From: Streptomyces sp. A012304
Lineage (GTDB): Bacteria; Actinomycetota; Actinomycetes; Streptomycetales; Streptomycetaceae
DNA: 64,000 nt
Reading direction: 5' to 3'
Assembly (NCBI RefSeq): GCF_026008495.1
Contig: NZ_BQUN01000134.1
Coordinates: 26,252 to 90,251, forward strand
Shown: positions 1 through 7,942 of the stretch, in pieces
How the letters are laid out: every line of letters starts with the position of its first letter
Numbering within the stretch: position 1 is the stretch's first letter
The notes under the pieces: generated by a model
Databases searched by the model: none
What the model was told of the DNA's origin: nothing
Seen by the model: only the letters and a program-made list of their open reading frames with translations
Translations under genes and position numbers: made by a program

Positions 1-69
1 GAACGGGGCCGCACCCCTCTGTTCGACCAGTACGAGGACGGCGACCGGCCACGCGCCGCCAACGAGTGA
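1..69 (+). CDS. 3' end of an unidentified protein
   Basis: The frame that is open from the first base ends at TGA 67-69 and gives a hydrophilic 22-residue tail (ending RPRAANE). The tail is typical of an actinobacterial C-terminus, but nothing in it identifies a family. The gene starts outside the window and reads toward the tRNA gene. Confidence 0.5.
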   Translation, partial: ERGRTPLFDQYEDGDRPRAANE

Positions 70-169
70 CCGGCCCCCACGGTCCACGCGTCCGTGAGGC
101 GCCTGGTCGGGCCCCGGGAACGGATTTCCAAGCAGGCCGATGGGGGTGCTAGAGTTTCACTCGTTGCAA

Positions 170-243
170 GGGCCTGTGGCGCAGTCCGGTAGCGCACCTC
201 GTTCGCATCGAGGGGGCCAGGGGTTCAAATCCCCTCAGGTCCA
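170..243 (+). tRNA. tRNA-Ala (anticodon CGC)
   Basis: A complete 74-nt cloverleaf. The acceptor strand GGGCCTG (170-176) pairs with CAGGTCC (236-242) and contains the G3:U70 wobble pair that marks alanine tRNAs. The anticodon stem CCTCG/CGAGG holds the loop TTCGCAT, so the anticodon is CGC (204-206), reading GCG. The T arm is AGGGG-TTCAAAT-CCCCT and the discriminator base is A243. The 3' CCA is not encoded. No integrase or att-like repeat is seen beside it. Confidence 0.97.
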
Positions 244-251
244 CGCAGCAT

Positions 252-285
252 AGAGCCTCCGTCGGCGAAAGCCGACGGAGGCTCT
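252..285 (+). terminator. Terminator of the tRNA-Ala gene
   Basis: A perfect 15-bp stem (252-266 with 271-285) with a GAAA tetraloop, starting 9 nt after the tRNA and followed by a short T-containing tail (GTCGTTTG). It ends tRNA transcription and separates it from the opposing exporter genes. Confidence 0.85.
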
Positions 286-342
286 GTCGTTTGCCCGGTG
301 AACGCCTGCCGCCCGGCCGCCGGTTCGCGCACCGGGCGTTGC

Positions 343-2808
343 TCAAGTGAGTCTCGCGGCGGGGCGGCGCAGCATGGTCGCCGTCGGCAGCAGCACGGAG
401 ACCACCGCGATCACCGCGCACGCCCCCGCGCTCCACCCGAGTTCCGGCCACGGCACCGCCATCACCACCGGCGCCCCGAGCAGCCCCAACGCGCCCGCCA
501 TCCCGGCCAGGTTGACGACGGTCACCGCCGACCCCAGTACCGCCCCCACGCCCACCGCCGTCAGCGCCTCCGCCACGGCGAGGCGCAGGACCTGGCCGCC
601 GGTCGCGCCTGTCAGGCGGAGGGCCGTCAGCGCGCGGCGGCGTTCCGCGGCGGACATGAGGAGGGTGTTGGCGAGGGAGATGCCGGTGTAGACGAGGGCG
701 ATGCCGAGGACGAGGAAGACGCCCAGGCGGGTCGCGCGGTTGGTCTCCGGGTGGGCGGCCGCCACCCACTCCGCCTTTGTCATCACCCGCCCGTCCCCGG
801 CGGCGGCCCGCCGCAGCCCCGCCCCGACCGCCTCCCGGTCGGCGCCCGCACGCACCCGTACGTCCACCCGGTCGGGGCGTGCCCCGCCCGCGTTGGCGGC
901 GGTGACGTACGCGCCGTTGTCGCCGGTGCCGGTGGCCAGCACGGCCGCGACACGCAGGGTCCGTTCGGTGCCGTCGCCGAGCCAGACCCGGATCCGCTGC
1001 CCGACCCGCCGCCGGTCCCACTCCTCGTTCACGACGATCGAGTCGTCGTCGAGGTCCGCGACCCGCCCGGACGTCACCGGCAGCCGGAGCGTCCCGGCGA
1101 GGGTGTCCGGGTCCACCGCCCGGGCCTCGGAGCGCACCAGCGCCACACCGTCCTCCAGCGTGTACACGGCGGTCGCGGCGGAGGCCGAGACGACGGCAGC
1201 GCCCGGTACCCGCCGCAGCCGTTCCACCAGCTGAGGCCCCCACGCGGTCCCGCCCGCCGGCGTCACCACGAAGTCCGCCGTCGTCCGCTCCCGCAGCTCC
1301 GCCGCCTGTGCCGCGTTCAGCGTGGCCGTGGCGCCCAGCAGGGAACCCGCCAGGGCGACGGTGACCAGGACCGGGGCGGCGACGGCGGCGGTGCGCCGCA
1401 GCCCGGCCAGGGTGTGCGCCCGCACCAGCAGGCCCGTCGTCCCCGGCAGCCGGGGCAGCAGCGGCCGTACCAGGGCCGGCGCCAGCAGCGCCACCGCCGT
1501 GATCAGCAGCATCGGGCGGCTGATGTACGTCTTGCGGTGCAGCAGGTCCGCCGGATCGGCCACCAGCGCGTACGTCAGGGTCGCGGCGGCCGCCGCCAGC
1601 AGCAGCGCCCCGCACACCCGACGGCCCCACGGCAGCGCGCGCCCGTCCACCGACGCCTCGCGCAGCGCCCGCGTCGGCGCGGTCCGCCCGGCCCGCCAGG
1701 ACGCGACGGCCGCGCCGCTCAGCGCCACCGACAGACCCGTCCAGAAGGCCACGTGGTACGGCCACGACTCCGGGCCTGCGCCGATCTCGTACCAGGCCGG
1801 CGCCAGACCGCCGTCCACCACCACCTCGCCCAGCCACGGCGCCGCGTACGCCCCGAGCGCGCAGCCCGCCGCCGAGGCGAGCACGCCCACCAGCAGCGCC
1901 TCCCCGAGGACCGTCCGCCGCACCTGCCCCGGTGTCGCGCCCGCCGTGCGCAGCAGGCCGAACTCGCGGCGCCGGCGCTCCACCGCGAAGGCGAACGTGG
2001 ACGCCACGACGAACACCGACACGAACGCCGTCACACCACCGGCCGTGCCGAACAGGGCGTTCACCGCGGTGAGGGCCTCGGCGTCCCGCCCGGGGTCCGC
2101 GTCGGCCAGCCGACGATCGTCCCCGGTGAGGACCCGCGCGCCGGAACCCGCCCCGGCCCCCGCGACGGACCCCGTCCCGGAATCGATGCGGGTGCCCGCC
2201 ACGACCGCCCGCACGGCGGTCGGGTCCGCCTCCACGACCAGCTGGAGGGTCTCGGCCGCCCGTCGGGCCGCCTCCGCGTCGGTGTGGAAGACCGCGTGCT
2301 CGAAGCCCAGGTCGCGCACGGTCCCGACCACCCGCTCCCCGGTGCTCAGCCGTTCGCCGACGGCCGCCCAGTCGCCCGTGGTGACCACCTCCCCGTCCGC
2401 CCGGGGCGCGCGGCCCGCGGTCAGCTCGTACGGGGCGAAACGCGCCGTCGACCAGGGGTGCCCGACCAGCCCGCCCGGGGCGCCCGTCACCTTCATCGGG
2501 AACGTGCGGTCCTCGGTGACCGGGCCCAGCGCCCGCAGCGCGGCCACCGTCGCCGCCGGCACCGCACGCGGCCGGGCCAGGTCCGCCGTCCGTACTCCGG
2601 TCGGCGTGTCGACCCGCAGGGCGCTCTGTCCCTGCACCACGACCGGCGCCACCGCGAACCGCTCCGGAGCGCGCTCCGGAGCGCGCTGGGAAGCGGCGAG
2701 CGCCTGCCCCATCACGGCGAGCAGCCCCACCCCCAGCGCGAGGGCGACGAAACTCCCGACGAACGCCGCCCACCGGGCCCGCAGCGTCCGCAGCGCGACA
2801 CTCAGCAC
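343..2808 (-). CDS. ABC transporter permease, FtsX/MacB type
   Basis: An 821-residue membrane subunit of an ABC exporter. An N-terminal membrane segment (about residues 15-39) is followed by a large extracytoplasmic domain. Two FtsX-type blocks come next, each with a cytoplasmic coupling motif (ERRRREFGLLRTAGAT near 280 and ERRRALTALRLTGAT near 725), so it is a duplicated permease with about ten membrane segments. The GTG start (2806-2808) overlaps the TGA of the upstream ATPase gene, which indicates translational coupling. Divergent kinase/regulator genes next to it suggest control by that two-component system. The substrate is unknown; lipid, peptide or antibiotic export is typical of the family. 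Confidence 0.9.
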   Translation of the reverse strand: MLSVALRTLRARWAAFVGSFVALALGVGLLAVMGQALAASQRAPERAPERFAVAPVVVQGQSALRVDTPTGVRTADLARPRAVPAATVAALRALGPVTEDRTFPMKVTGAPGGLVGHPWSTARFAPYELTAGRAPRADGEVVTTGDWAAVGERLSTGERVVGTVRDLGFEHAVFHTDAEAARRAAETLQLVVEADPTAVRAVVAGTRIDSGTGSVAGAGAGSGARVLTGDDRRLADADPGRDAEALTAVNALFGTAGGVTAFVSVFVVASTFAFAVERRRREFGLLRTAGATPGQVRRTVLGEALLVGVLASAAGCALGAYAAPWLGEVVVDGGLAPAWYEIGAGPESWPYHVAFWTGLSVALSGAAVASWRAGRTAPTRALREASVDGRALPWGRRVCGALLLAAAAATLTYALVADPADLLHRKTYISRPMLLITAVALLAPALVRPLLPRLPGTTGLLVRAHTLAGLRRTAAVAAPVLVTVALAGSLLGATATLNAAQAAELRERTTADFVVTPAGGTAWGPQLVERLRRVPGAAVVSASAATAVYTLEDGVALVRSEARAVDPDTLAGTLRLPVTSGRVADLDDDSIVVNEEWDRRRVGQRIRVWLGDGTERTLRVAAVLATGTGDNGAYVTAANAGGARPDRVDVRVRAGADREAVGAGLRRAAAGDGRVMTKAEWVAAAHPETNRATRLGVFLVLGIALVYTGISLANTLLMSAAERRRALTALRLTGATGGQVLRLAVAEALTAVGVGAVLGSAVTVVNLAGMAGALGLLGAPVVMAVPWPELGWSAGACAVIAVVSVLLPTATMLRRPAARLT

Positions 2809-3575
2809 CGCACACCCCCCGTCGTCGGCGCGCCGCCCTTCAGCGACCCGCTCTCCAGGCCGGCCATCCGCGCCGCGACCGTCTGCGCGTCCGCACCGGC
2901 GAGTTCGCCGTGCACGCGGCCGTCGACCAGGAACACCACCCGGTCCGCGTACGAGGCGGCCACCGGGTCGTGGGTGACCATCACCACCGTCTGGCCCTCG
3001 TCGTCGACCATGGCGCGCAGCAGCGTCAGCACCTCCCGGGCGGTCGTCGAGTCCAGCGCGCCGGTCGGCTCGTCCCCGAACAGCACCTCCGGGCGGGTGA
3101 TCAACGCGCGGGCCAGCGCGACGCGTTGCTGCTGCCCGCCGGACAGCTCACCGGGCCGGTGCCCGCCCCGCTCGGCCAGCCCCACCTGCCGCAGCACCTC
3201 CCGCACCCGCGCCCTCGCCGGGCGGCGGCCGGCCAGCCGCAGCGGCAGGGCGACGTTCTGCTCGGCGGTCAGCGCCGGCAGGAGGTTGAACGCCTGGAAC
3301 ACGAACCCGATCCGCTCGCGGCGCAGCAGTGTCAGCCGCCGCTCGCTCAGCCCGGTCAGTTCCGTCACGCCGAGCCGCACCGACCCCGCGTCGGGGCGGT
3401 CCAGCCCGGCGGCGCACTGCAACAGCGTCGACTTGCCCGACCCGGACGGCCCCATCACGGCGGTGAGGGAGCCTCGCGGGAAGGCGAGGGAGACGTCGTC
3501 GAGCGCGGTCACCAGCGCGCCCTTCGTCCCGTATCTCCGCCGTACGGCGGTCAGTCGGACGGCGTGGTCGGTCAT
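2802..3575 (-). CDS. ABC transporter ATP-binding protein, LolD/MacB type
   Basis: The 257-residue ATPase partner of the FtsX-type permease. It has Walker A (GPSGSGKST), the ABC signature (LSGGQQQR), Walker B (VLFGDEPTGALD) and a switch His (VMVTHDP). I chose ATG 3573-3575 (MTDHAVRLTAV), which has purine-rich GGAG and GGTGGAG stretches just upstream and begins where family members begin. The same frame could extend to GTG 3660-3662, adding 29 residues that do not resemble the family. The stop overlaps the permease GTG by 7 bp. The gene is divergent from the sensor kinase gene across a 167-bp gap. Confidence 0.92.
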   Translation of the reverse strand: MTDHAVRLTAVRRRYGTKGALVTALDDVSLAFPRGSLTAVMGPSGSGKSTLLQCAAGLDRPDAGSVRLGVTELTGLSERRLTLLRRERIGFVFQAFNLLPALTAEQNVALPLRLAGRRPARARVREVLRQVGLAERGGHRPGELSGGQQQRVALARALITRPEVLFGDEPTGALDSTTAREVLTLLRAMVDDEGQTVVMVTHDPVAASYADRVVFLVDGRVHGELAGADAQTVAARMAGLESGSLKGGAPTTGGVRC

Positions 3576-3729
3576 CTCCACCTGTGCTCCCGCTCGTTCG
3601 TTTGTCGGTGCCTCCACGAAACCGCCGGACGGCCCCTCAGGTCGTTGGGGCGGGAACGACACTTGGGGTAGGGCCAGGCATACCCCCGGGTCTCGCCCTG
3701 AACGGATGGCCCGGCCGAGGCCCTCCTCC

Positions 3730-3735
3730 TACCGT
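3730..3735 (+). promoter_or_regulatory. -10 element of a leaderless sensor-kinase promoter
   Basis: TACCGT ends 7 nt before the ATG at 3743, and no Shine-Dalgarno sequence lies between them. This fits a leaderless transcript starting at or next to the start codon. No convincing -35 element was found. Confidence 0.45.
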
Positions 3736-3742
3736 GATCCGC

Positions 3743-5101
3743 ATGCGTCCCCGACCCCACACCGTGTGGCAGGCCCTCGCCCGCCCCGGATACCTGCTGT
3801 CCCCGTGGCCCTGGCGGTCCGCCGCCTATCTGCTGACGGGCGCGGCCACGGGTGCCGTCGTCCTGGTCGTGCTGGTGGTGACGGCGGCGGTGGGCGGCGT
3901 CCTCGCGATCGTGCTCGTCGGACTGCCGCTGCTCGCGGTCCTCGCCCTGGCGGGGCTGCCCGTGGCCGCGCTGGAGCGGCGTCGGCTGCGGCTGGTCGAC
4001 GCGGCCGAGGCACCCGACCCGCACGCCGATCCGCCCGAGCCCGGCCTGCGCGGCTGGCTCACCACCCGCCTGCGCGAACGCGCCACCTGGCGGGAGCTCG
4101 GGCACACCCTGCTGGTCGCGGGCCTGCTCTGGCCCGCCGAGGCGTTGCTGCTCACCGTCGCGCTCGGCGCGCCGCTGTCCGTCGTCGCGACGCCGCTGCT
4201 GCTGGCGACGGTCGGGGCGGGCCGGGAGACGAAGGTGCTGAAGCTGTGGACGGTCACCGACGGGCCGACCGCGCTGGCCGCCGCCGCGCTCGGTGTGCTG
4301 CTGCTGGCCGTCGGCGCCTACGCCCTCGGGGCCGCGGCCGGTGCGCGGGCCGCCCTGACCCGGCTGCTGGTCGCCCCGCGCGAGGCCGGTCTCGACGCCC
4401 GCGTCGTCGAACTGACCCGCTCCCGCGCCCGGCTCGTCGACGCCTTCGAGGCCGAACGCCGCCGGATCGAACGCGACCTGCACGACGGCGCCCAGCAGCG
4501 TCTCGTCGCCCTCACCATGACCCTCGGCCTGGCCCGCCTCGACGCCCCGCCCGGCGGCGCCCTGGCCGAGCAGCTCGCCAAGGCGCACGAGCAGGCCGGC
4601 GCGGCCCTGACCGAGCTGCGCGAGCTGATCCACGGCATCCACCCCAAGGTCCTCGCGGACTACGGTCTTCAGGCCGCCGTCGCCGACGCCGCCGACCGCT
4701 CGCCCGTCCCCGTGGACGTCGACGTGCGCCTCCCGCACCGGCTGCCGCAGTCGGTGGAGGCCGCCGCGTACTTCGTGGTCAGCGAGGCGCTGGCCAACGT
4801 GGCCCGGCACAGCGGTGCGAGCCGGGCCCGGGTGCGCGGGGAGCACCGTGGCGGGCGGCTGGTGCTGGAGACGTGGGACGACGGCCGGGGCGGCGCCGAC
4901 ACCACCCGGGGAACCGGTCTGACCGGACTCGCGGACCGGGTGTCGGTGCTGGATGGAACACTGTCGCTGACCAGCCCGCCGGGCGGACCGACCCTGCTGC
5001 GTGTGGAGATCCCTTGCGAGCCGAGCCAGAAGCCGGGCCAGAAGCCGGGCCGCGAGCCGAGCCAGGAGCCGAGCCAGTTGACGGACACGGCCTGCGCGTA
5101 G
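3743..5101 (+). CDS. NarL-family sensor histidine kinase
   Basis: A 452-residue membrane kinase. The N-terminal half has four hydrophobic segments (about 26-75, 120-155, 178-200) resembling the actinobacterial 'putative sensor' membrane domain. The HisKA_3 box has the phospho-acceptor His247 (ERDLHDGAQQR), and the ATPase domain has the N box (SEALANVARHS) and G boxes (DDGRGG, GTGLTGLADR). The C-terminus is a run of EPSQ/KPGQ units absent from most relatives. It overlaps the response regulator gene by 88 bp if that gene starts at TTG 5014. Transcription is probably leaderless. It likely senses an envelope signal and controls the divergent ABC exporter (inference from position). Confidence 0.92.
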   Translation: MRPRPHTVWQALARPGYLLSPWPWRSAAYLLTGAATGAVVLVVLVVTAAVGGVLAIVLVGLPLLAVLALAGLPVAALERRRLRLVDAAEAPDPHADPPEPGLRGWLTTRLRERATWRELGHTLLVAGLLWPAEALLLTVALGAPLSVVATPLLLATVGAGRETKVLKLWTVTDGPTALAAAALGVLLLAVGAYALGAAAGARAALTRLLVAPREAGLDARVVELTRSRARLVDAFEAERRRIERDLHDGAQQRLVALTMTLGLARLDAPPGGALAEQLAKAHEQAGAALTELRELIHGIHPKVLADYGLQAAVADAADRSPVPVDVDVRLPHRLPQSVEAAAYFVVSEALANVARHSGASRARVRGEHRGGRLVLETWDDGRGGADTTRGTGLTGLADRVSVLDGTLSLTSPPGGPTLLRVEIPCEPSQKPGQKPGREPSQEPSQLTDTACA

Positions 5102-5733
5102 TCCTCGCCGAGGACAGCGTCCTGCTGCGCGACGGCCTCACCGCGCTGCTGACCCGCTTCGGGCACGAGGTCGTCGCGGCGGTGGGCGACGCGGGGGCCC
5201 TGCTCGCGGCCGCCGCCGAGCACACCCCCGACATCGTCGTCACCGACGTCCGGATGCCGCCCGCCTTCCAGGACGAGGGCCTGCACGCCGCGGTCCGGCT
5301 GCGCGCCGAACGCCCCGGCCTGCCGGTCCTCGTCCTCAGCCAGTACGTCCAGCGCGCCTACGCCGCCGAACTCCTCGACTCCGGCGACGGCACCGGCGTC
5401 GGCTACCTCCTGAAGGACCGCGTCGGCCAGGTGGAGGAGTTCGTGGACGCCCTGCGCGAGGTGGCCGCGGGCGGCACGGTCGTCGACCCGGAGGTGGTAC
5501 GGCAGTTGCTGCGCCGCCGCCGTGATCCGCTCACCCGGCTCACCCCACGCGAACGGGAGGTGCTGGCGCTGGTGGCGGAGGGCAGGTCCAACGGCTCGAT
5601 CGCCCGGCAGCTGGTCGTCTCGGAGGCGGCCGTCGGCAAGCACATCGGCAGCATCCTCACCAAGCTGGACCTGCCCCCGGCGCACGACACCCACCGCAGG
5701 GTCCTGGCGGTCCTGGCCTACCTCAGGAGCTAG
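5014..5733 (+). CDS. NarL/FixJ-family response regulator
   Basis: The cognate regulator of the preceding kinase. The receiver has the acidic pocket (LAEDSVLL), the phospho-acceptor Asp (VVTDVRMPP), the switch Ser (VLVLSQY) and Lys (GYLLKD). A LuxR-type helix-turn-helix follows (LTPREREVLALVAEG). The start is uncertain: no ATG or GTG lies in frame just before the receiver. TTG 5014-5016 is the best candidate because GGAG sits 5 nt upstream. It gives 239 residues, the first 25 or so being repeat-encoded. CTG 5092 would remove them. The reading frame ends 7 bp from the convergent acetyltransferase gene. Likely target: the divergent ABC exporter. Confidence 0.88.
   Translation: MRAEPEAGPEAGPRAEPGAEPVDGHGLRVVLAEDSVLLRDGLTALLTRFGHEVVAAVGDAGALLAAAAEHTPDIVVTDVRMPPAFQDEGLHAAVRLRAERPGLPVLVLSQYVQRAYAAELLDSGDGTGVGYLLKDRVGQVEEFVDALREVAAGGTVVDPEVVRQLLRRRRDPLTRLTPREREVLALVAEGRSNGSIARQLVVSEAAVGKHIGSILTKLDLPPAHDTHRRVLAVLAYLRS
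5018..5077 (+). repeat. Five 12-bp tandem units at the end of the kinase gene
   Basis: Five consecutive 12-bp units encode EPSQ-KPGQ-KPGR-EPSQ-EPSQ at the kinase C-terminus. In the +2 frame the same DNA would encode an AEPEAGPEAGP-type N-terminus of the response regulator. Copy number probably varies between strains. Confidence 0.8.
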
Positions 5734-5740
5734 CAGGGCC

Positions 5741-6232
5741 TCAGGCGCCCGGGGAGGTCAGGGGCTTGGCGTAGCAGCGGCTGGACTCGTACTCGCGGTA
5801 GTAGCCGAACTTGACGCACGGCTCGTAGCCGCTGGAGGTGTACAGGGCGATGGCCTCCGGCTGCTCGGTGCCGGTCTCCAGGACCATCCGCAGGCGGCCG
5901 GCCGCCCGCGCGTCCTCCTCCAGCTCGGCCAGGATCCGCCGGGCCAGCCCCCGCCCCCGCATCTCGCGGATCACGAACATCCGCTTCAGCTCGGCGTCGC
6001 CGTCCTGGTTGCCCTCGCCGTTCTCGTCCTGGCTGCGCCAGCCGCCGGTCGCGACGGGCCGGTCCTGCTCGTCGTACGCGATGAGATACACGCCACGCGG
6101 CGGCTGGAAGTCGGCGGGTTCCAGGACGGTGGCGTCCCCGCCGTCGCCGTAGCGCTCGTGGTACTCGGCCTGGACCTCGTCGTTCAGCTTGACGGCGTCG
6201 GGGTGGTCGAAGGACACGCGGCGTATACGCAT
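5741..6232 (-). CDS. GNAT-family N-acetyltransferase
   Basis: A 163-residue single-domain acetyltransferase. The acetyl-CoA loop is recognisable as MFVIREMRGRGLARRIL (V/I-x-x-x-x-R-G-x-G-x-A), followed by the typical C-terminal strand with ALYTSSGYEPCVKFGYY. ATG 6230-6232 is the start where homology begins. It is convergent with the response regulator and divergent from the exonuclease III gene over 78 bp. The substrate cannot be told from sequence. Confidence 0.88.
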   Translation of the reverse strand: MRIRRVSFDHPDAVKLNDEVQAEYHERYGDGGDATVLEPADFQPPRGVYLIAYDEQDRPVATGGWRSQDENGEGNQDGDAELKRMFVIREMRGRGLARRILAELEEDARAAGRLRMVLETGTEQPEAIALYTSSGYEPCVKFGYYREYESSRCYAKPLTSPGA

Positions 6233-6298
6233 GCTGGTCAAGGTACATCCATACGTCTCGGTGGTCGGTCGATTTCTGGACGGAGTCCAGTGTGCGGG

Positions 6299-6304
6299 TA
6301 TGGT
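6299..6304 (+). promoter_or_regulatory. -10 element of a leaderless exonuclease III promoter
   Basis: TATGGT lies 6 nt before the GTG at 6311 and no ribosome-binding site is present. The spacing matches other genes in this window that appear to be leaderless. Confidence 0.45.
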
Positions 6305-6310
6305 GCCCCG

Positions 6311-7114
6311 GTGCTGACCGTGACCTCCGTGAACGTGAATGGGTTGCGCGCCGCCGCGAAGAAGGGCTTCGTGGAGTGGCTCGCCGACACCTCCGCCGAT
6401 GTGCTGTGCCTCCAGGAGGTGCGCGCCGAGCCGCAGCAGCTGCCCGAGGAGGTCCGCGCCCCCGAGGGGTGGCACGTCACCCACGCCCCCGCCGCGGCGA
6501 AGGGCCGCGCGGGTGTCTCGCTCTACAGCCGCCGTGAACCGGACGCCGTCCGGATCGGCTTCGGCTCGGCCGAGTTCGACGCGTCCGGCCGGTACGTCGA
6601 GGCCGACCTGCCCGGTGTCACGGTCGCCTCCCTCTACCTGCCCTCCGGCGAGGTCGGCACCGAGCGCCAGGACGAGAAGGTCCGCTTCATGTCCGAGTTC
6701 CTCGCCCACCTCAAGGAGCTGCGGGAACGCGCCGCCGCCGACGGCCGCGAGGTCCTCGTCGTCGGTGACTGGAACATCGCCCACCAGCAGGCCGACCTGA
6801 AGAACTGGCGGGCGAACCAGAAGAGCTCCGGCTTCCTGCCGGAGGAGCGGGAGTGGCTGACCCAGGTGTTCGCGCCGGAGGCCGGCGGCTACGTCGACGT
6901 GGTCCGCGCCCTGCACCCGGACATGACCGGCCCCTACACCTGGTGGTCGTACCGGGGGCGGGCCTTCGACAACGACACGGGGTGGCGGATCGACCTGCAC
7001 GTCTCGACGCCCGGCCTCGCGGCCAAGGCCGTCAAGGGGTACGTCGAGCGCGCCGCCACCCACGCCGAACGCTGGTCGGACCACGCGCCGGTGACGGTCG
7101 TCTACGACCTCTAG
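6311..7114 (+). CDS. xthA: Exodeoxyribonuclease III
   Basis: A 267-residue Mg-dependent AP endonuclease / 3'-5' exonuclease for base-excision repair. Family motifs appear in order: the VTSVNVNGLRAA start, the metal-binding Glu in DVLCLQEVRAEP, GDWNIAHQQADLKNW with the catalytic Asp/Asn, the substrate-recognition stretch YTWWSYRGRAFDNDTGWRID, and the C-terminal WSDHAPVTV catalytic His. GTG 6311 is chosen because the protein then begins with the conserved first strand. The gene stands alone between the divergent GNAT gene and the convergent MerR gene. Confidence 0.95.
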   Translation: MLTVTSVNVNGLRAAAKKGFVEWLADTSADVLCLQEVRAEPQQLPEEVRAPEGWHVTHAPAAAKGRAGVSLYSRREPDAVRIGFGSAEFDASGRYVEADLPGVTVASLYLPSGEVGTERQDEKVRFMSEFLAHLKELRERAAADGREVLVVGDWNIAHQQADLKNWRANQKSSGFLPEEREWLTQVFAPEAGGYVDVVRALHPDMTGPYTWWSYRGRAFDNDTGWRIDLHVSTPGLAAKAVKGYVERAATHAERWSDHAPVTVVYDL

Positions 7115-7158
7115 GGCATCCGCAACCGGTAGGGCTACCTCTACGGCCTGCGGGACCT

Positions 7159-7815
7159 CTACGGCCTCCGGTCGCTCCGCTCCCGCAGTCGCCGGTCCAG
7201 CGCGAGGGAGAGTTCCGCCTCCACCACGCTGCGGGCCAGGGGGCGCAGGCGGGGCAGGTCCGCCTGCTTGCCGTGGCGCAGGAGGACCTCGGTGAAGATC
7301 TCCGCGAGGGCGTCGGCGTGTTCGCGGACGCGGGCGCCGGCCGCCAGGACGTCCGCGAGCGGTATGCCCTCGCGGACCAGGGCGGCGGAGACGTCGAGCA
7401 GGCGCCGGCTGATGTGGACGATCTCGTCGCCGTCGGTGCCGAGGTAGCCGAGGTCCAGGGCGGCGGCGAGGTTCTCGGGGGTGACCTGGCCCTCGAAGCG
7501 GGCGGCGAGTTCCTCCGGGGTGAGCCGGACCGGCTCCTCCTCGGTGGGACCGCCGACGCCGAGCAGGTCGGCCACGTCCCGGCCGTGGTCGAGGGCGTCG
7601 GCGAGTTCGGCGATGCCGTTGAGGGTGTGGCCGCGTTCCAGCAGCGCCGCGATCGTGCGCAGGCGGGCCAGGTGATGGTCGTCGTACCAGGCGATACGGC
7701 CCTCGCGGCGGGGTGGCGCGAGCAGCTTGCGTTCCCGGTAGAAGCGCAGGGTGCGCACGGTGATGCCGGCCTCCCTGGCCAGCTCCTCCATTCGGTATTC
7801 CCGCTTGTCCGTCAC
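7159..7815 (-). CDS. MerR-family transcriptional regulator
   Basis: A 218-residue regulator with an N-terminal MerR winged helix (MEELAREAGITVRTLRFYRERKL is the recognition region), a coiled-coil dimer helix around residues 75-110, and a helical C-terminal effector domain without the cysteine clusters of metal-sensing MerR proteins. GTG 7813-7815 gives the full length; ATG 7789-7791 is an alternative giving 210 residues. It is divergent from the monooxygenase operon (127-bp gap), which is its most likely target. Confidence 0.88.
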   Translation of the reverse strand: MTDKREYRMEELAREAGITVRTLRFYRERKLLAPPRREGRIAWYDDHHLARLRTIAALLERGHTLNGIAELADALDHGRDVADLLGVGGPTEEEPVRLTPEELAARFEGQVTPENLAAALDLGYLGTDGDEIVHISRRLLDVSAALVREGIPLADVLAAGARVREHADALAEIFTEVLLRHGKQADLPRLRPLARSVVEAELSLALDRRLRERSDRRP

Positions 7816-7942
7816 GCCGGAAGCCTATGTCGTACCCCCGGTAACTTCCTCCGTCCGGCCCCTACCCATCGGTACGAAGCTGCTCTACAGTCCCACTGCG
7901 CCAGTGTTCACTGGCGGAGTCGCACGGGCAGGAGGTTGCGGG

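Noticed and set aside
170..243. Integration site of a mobile element at tRNA-Ala
   Set aside because: No integrase gene, no duplicated 3' tRNA end and normal core genes follow.
149..2815. Very long open frame on the minus strand across the permease gene, ending antisense to the tRNA
   Set aside because: It is a low-complexity Gly/Arg/Ala shadow of the real permease frame; the end simply translates the reverse complement of tRNA-Ala.
298..5000. An 1811-residue plus-strand frame covering the exporter and kinase genes
   Set aside because: The long Arg/Pro/Gly-rich stretch is antisense or out of frame to clear genes. Only its last part (from about 5014) is a real gene.
5731..5745. Terminator between the response regulator and GNAT genes
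   Set aside because: The stop codons are only 7 bp apart and no stable hairpin lies between them.
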